Of a stretch of DNA of 64,000 nucleotides, positions 60,840 through 64,000 are shown in pieces. This DNA is from Coenobita brevimanus. Lineage: Eukaryota; Arthropoda; Malacostraca; Decapoda; Coenobitidae. Every line of letters begins with the position of its first letter. The first letter of the stretch is position 1. The position numbers and the translations under genes were made by a program. The stretch spans positions 1,921,001 to 1,985,000 of the forward strand of contig CM064697.1 in the NCBI GenBank assembly GCA_032717465.1, in the 5' to 3' direction. The notes beneath the pieces were generated by a model. That model had not been told where the DNA came from, did not search any database, and saw only the letters and a list, made by a program, of their open reading frames with translations.

Positions 60840-60995
60840 GCTTTACTCTTGTTCTCATTTACGTTCAGTTTCTTCCTTTCCTTCCAAACTCCTCTACCAA
60901 CTGTCTCAATCTCTCCTCTGAATCAGCCTCCAGTGCAGTATCATCCGCAAACAGCAGCTGTTTCAGATTCCACTCTCTACCATCAACATCCACTT
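60840..60995 (-). pseudogene. RTE-like LINE reverse transcriptase fragment
   Basis: The minus strand reads DGREWNLKQLLFADD (FADD at 60940-60951), then TALEADSEERLRQLVEEFGR. This is the RT palm segment with both catalytic Asp residues. It then loses frame, with a trace of NVNENKSK. It is only about 50 residues long. Upstream RT, endonuclease and the 3' end are not seen. Its 5' edge touches the tail end of hairpin-core copy 8 at about 60985-60990. Assignment to RTE is by motif context; another LINE clade with FADD is possible. Confidence 0.75.
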
Positions 60996-61490
60996 ACTTG
61001 ATGTAGTGCTGCTCTCGGGTGTCTGCCCTTTCCTCTCCTCCATCCTTCTTTCCTTCCATCCTCTTCTGTCTTTCTTTCCTTCATTCTTTCCTCGTCCTTC
61101 TACCTACGGGTGATTTTACACTCCCTCTTCTGTCTTTCTTCCCTTCATTCTTTCCTCTTCCTTCTGCCTGTGGGTGACTCTACACTGATGACAAGCCAAA
61201 TGGTTTCCTGTACACCAGGAACCATTTACTACGCTGGGTGGTAACCATATAACCAAATTTTGGCGCCTGATGGTTTAGTAGGTAATTACGGAGCTCCAAT
61301 CGGATTGAGCCGGTGAAGGTCTATATCAAAAGGGTGGTTGGGGTTTATTGCTCACGTAATGCCACTCAGGAATGAGTGAGGTTGGTCACTCTCATCTTAA
61401 ATGTCAGGACTCAATTGCATAGCCCCGGGCTCTACGCCCCTCATGGGGCAACGTAGGATTGGATGATGAATGAAAGAATGAATGATTGAA
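60985..61490 (-). repeat. Hairpin-core dispersed repeat, copy 8 (module 3 type, full length)
   Basis: In reverse orientation it has a GAATGAATG simple repeat at about 61463-61490, module 3 (GATGAGAGTGACCAACC, GGCATTACGTGAGCAATAAA) and the core GGTTATATGGTTACCACCC. The hairpin is AAATGGTTCCTG with CAGGAAACCATTT. Then comes an internal purine-rich segment duplicated once (about 72 bp apart), and the tail GCAGCACTACATCAAGTAAG ending GTGGATG near 60985. Confidence 0.85.
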
Positions 61491-62800
61491 TTTCTTCATT
61501 AATATCTGTGCCTGCTTTTATCTCTTTCCCTCGCATATTTACATTATTTTCTTCAATATTCTGTCTGTCTTGTCCCTTCTTTTTCTCACGCCGTACTCTT
61601 GTCACTCTAATGATGTTTGAATTCTTATTTACCGAACAGTACTTCTGCTTTATCGTCCTCATATTTGTTGTCTTTATTTCCATTATTATTTTATCACTCG
61701 TCTTCTGCTTCTTTCATGATACTTTTTTCGCTGCTATTATTTTGAATTCTTCTCTACCGAATTACTATTGTTCCCGTTAATCGTTGCCCCTGCATTCATC
61801 TCCTCTTCCCTCTGATTTACTGGCTGTCTTCTTGATTATTCTGCATGTTTCCTTTCTCTTCTTTTTCAGTCACAGTCGTATTTTTTTATTTATAGAGGTA
61901 CCCTCGTTAGTCTCTGAGCCTGCTTTAATATCCTTTTCTCTCTTATTTAATGACTTTTTTTTTTTCTGCGCCGTTTTCTCTCTCCTCCTCTCTTTCTCAC
62001 CGCCTTATATTTCTCATTACTATCTTCTCCGTGCTTACTGATGGACTTCTTTTCTTAATCATTCTACCTGCCTCCTTTCTTCTTCCTTTGCTATTCGCTC
62101 TCTTTTCTTAACTGTTCTACCTGTCTCTTTTTCCGTCCTTCTCACACAGAGTCGTACTTTTCTCGCTTTAATTATCTTTCTTGTTCACTGATTTTTATTT
62201 TCTAACACATTATGCTCTTATCTCCCCCTCGTCTCCCCCCCCCCTCTCTCTCTCTCTCATCCTTCCTTTCATCCCTGCGCCGCGAACTTGATATCTAAAC
62301 TGACCTAACACTGACTTAGCCTCTGTTCACCGCAATGCATTTCTAGATCTGATTTTCTCGCGTTCATATTTACTAACTTTTTTTCAGCAATTCTTTACCT
62401 GTCTGTTTCTTTATTCCACCTTTCTTCTTGCACCGGAGACTTGAGATTAAGTTGACTTAATGTTGACTTGGCTGACTTCACTTCCGTACTGGTTTCGCTC
62501 TGGTTATCCTCCTCTCTTACGCAGTTTCTTGTATTTTCTTCATTTTTACAACCGTGTACCTTCCTTTCTCATCCCTTCTTGTTTTCATCCTTATTAGTGT
62601 ATTTGCTCTCCACATTCTTAGACCTATCCACCCACTGTCTTTGCTACCATTCTTCCCTGGCCTTTTCTCTCATTGTTACTGGCTAAAGTTTTTTCTTCGT
62701 GTCCATTTACCTCCATTGCTCTCTGATCCTTCAGTCCTCCCATTCTCATCCCATCTTGTCTACTCTTATCTGCCGAAGCCCTAGAGTTAATTTGGTGTAT
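61491..62800 (+). repeat. Continuation of the pyrimidine-rich block with scattered 157-bp units
   Basis: Further diverged anchors of the 157-bp repeat lie at about 61608, 62169, 62349 and 62501. They are preceded by GACCTAAC and TTGACTTGGC phrases also seen before the first unit at 59480. (CT)n lies near 62240-62260. No gene recognised. Confidence 0.6.
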
Positions 62801-62892
62801 AGAGTACGAGTGTTTTGACAGTAATTATTCAGATGACGCCATAGTATGAAACTGATGATAACGGGGAGATTGATCGTGGGTTGCGAAAAAGT

Positions 62893-62980
62893 AGCATGAC
62901 TTCTTAGTGAATGGAGCATGACTTGTTACTGAGTAGAGCATGACTTGTTACCGAATGGAGCATGACTTGTGAGTAAAGCG
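62893..62980 (+). repeat. 22-bp minisatellite, four units
   Basis: AGCATGACTTGTTACTGAGTAG-class units start at 62893, 62915, 62937 and 62959, exactly 22 bp apart. Confidence 0.92.
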
Positions 62981-64000
62981 AACTCAACGTGAATAAATAT
63001 ACGACCTGGGTATAAAGGATTTTCATGGCCTCAGCGACCTCTCTGCTCCAGAAGGCACTACCACCAACTTGATTCGATTCGATGACGGGAATAAAGTTGA
63101 GAAGAAAAATCGTAATCATGGAATGGAGGGAGGGAGGTAAATGGATAGAAAGTACTTGGGATGAAAAAGGAAGAAACTTGTACTGGCTGTAGCGGAGTAG
63201 TTGAGGAAATGGGCTTACAGTTCAGGCCAACTTCCTATTGTAACCCTTTGGAGCTCCGTAAAGTTTTCCTGCATCCTCATAATGAAAACTAGATTGAGAG
63301 ACGTGTGGCTGTAAGGGATGATTCTTTGAGAAATATAATTCAGTTCGATTTCGTATATACTGCTCTTCTTAGCCCCGTAACCTTTTTTCTAAGTTATCGC
63401 AAGGAAAACAACACCAGGAGACTCATAGCTATAGGGGAAAGAATAGGCTAGTTGGGGAGACGAACACAGTTAAGTACGGCTCTCAGATACATTTGGCTCA
63501 CTATCAACAGATCTGCTTAAGGTGTAGAGATATCCCTTCCAGACCCACGATGTATCTGCATTAGTCAGCCGCACAGTATCACTATACTCAATTTCATAAC
63601 TCCATAGTAGTCTGGGATATAATTACTCCATCTGTATAGAAGGGCAATGAGACACTACACATCGACCTGCTAATACAACCTTTCGTAGCCTGTAACCTCT
63701 TTTTTCCTCGTCCGTCACAATGGAAACTGGATTGAGAGACACTTGAGGGAAGGGCGGAAGGGTGGGCGCGTGACTAGCCTAGTGTTGGGAAGGGGCAGAG
63801 CAGGATTCAAGACCCTAAATGGCATATATAAAGCCTTTGCCAGAGTTGCTTCCTATACCTGTTTCTTGCATTTTATGGTCGCGCGCTGTCTGGCGTAAGG
63901 TACTGGTCTGAGTGTGGGTGATCGTCTGAATAATCTATTGCTGTAGATTGGGATAATTTCTTGTAAACTTTGTCAGTCTTCTTGTTTTCTTATCTTTTGC
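62981..64000. other. Spacer, possible diverged repeats
   Basis: GTAACCCTTTGGAGC at about 63240, CGTAACCTTTTTTC at 63377 and TGTAACCTCTTTTTTCC at 63691 are each followed by a GGAAAAC or GAAAACTAGATTGAGAGAC segment. They may be three old copies of one repeat. No gene recognised to the window end. Confidence 0.4.

Noticed and set aside
61150..61210. Hammerhead ribozyme core (CTGATGA) in a hairpin-core copy
   Set aside because: Other copies read CTGAGTGACAAG in the same place, and no GAAA arm with a proper cleavage site is present.

Overview
The window reads as non-coding DNA from a large, repeat-rich animal genome. I found no convincing host protein-coding gene, rRNA or tRNA in 64 kb. Very long (CA)n, (GA)n and (GATA)-type microsatellites, RTE-like LINE remnants, TTAA-flanked miniature elements and a Ty3/gypsy-type LTR element point to an arthropod, most plausibly a decapod crustacean. 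That placement is inferred from repeat style, not from a marker gene. Most long open frames are translations of dinucleotide or pyrimidine/purine-rich tracts and are not annotated as genes.

The clearest unit is an LTR retrotransposon on the minus strand at 48421-54311. It has two LTRs of about 1.05 kb that are nearly identical, TGTCAC/GTGACA ends and a 5-bp CTTAG target duplication. It has a primer-binding-site-like sequence, a frameshifted gag-protease region, and the integrase zinc-binding domain directly after the protease. Reverse transcriptase, RNase H and most of the integrase are missing, and a 109-bp tandem repeat lies where they would be expected. The protease-then-integrase order suggests the Gmr1-like group.

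At least eight copies or fragments of a dispersed repeat lie at about 2.5, 26, 31, 39, 45.5, 55.7, 57.7 and 61 kb. They share a core with a 13-bp hairpin (perfect in the 57.8 kb copy, imperfect elsewhere). At least three unrelated 5' modules are joined to that core, and nearly every copy with a readable 5' end is bordered there by a simple repeat. A second family of about 100 bp, with TTAACYCCTTC ends and an internal GAATAAAATCGTCTGG motif, occurs more than a dozen times. It is sometimes tandem, and one copy lies in the leader of the LTR element. A 293-bp element with long inverted ends and TTA duplications (9201-9493) looks like a PIF/Harbinger MITE. Two RTE-like reverse transcriptase fragments lie on the minus strand (41.7-42.2 and 60.8-61.0 kb).

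The remainder is tandem repeats at many stages of decay (periods 18, 22, 28, 30, 34, 36, 86, 109, about 157 and about 238 bp), multi-kilobase pyrimidine-rich blocks (16.75-19.66, 31.9-34.97, 59.5-62.8 kb), a purine-rich block (20.4-22.8 kb), and ordinary AT-rich spacer. Three frameshifts and nearly all LTR-LTR differences are one-base changes in run length, so part of the apparent decay may be assembly error.
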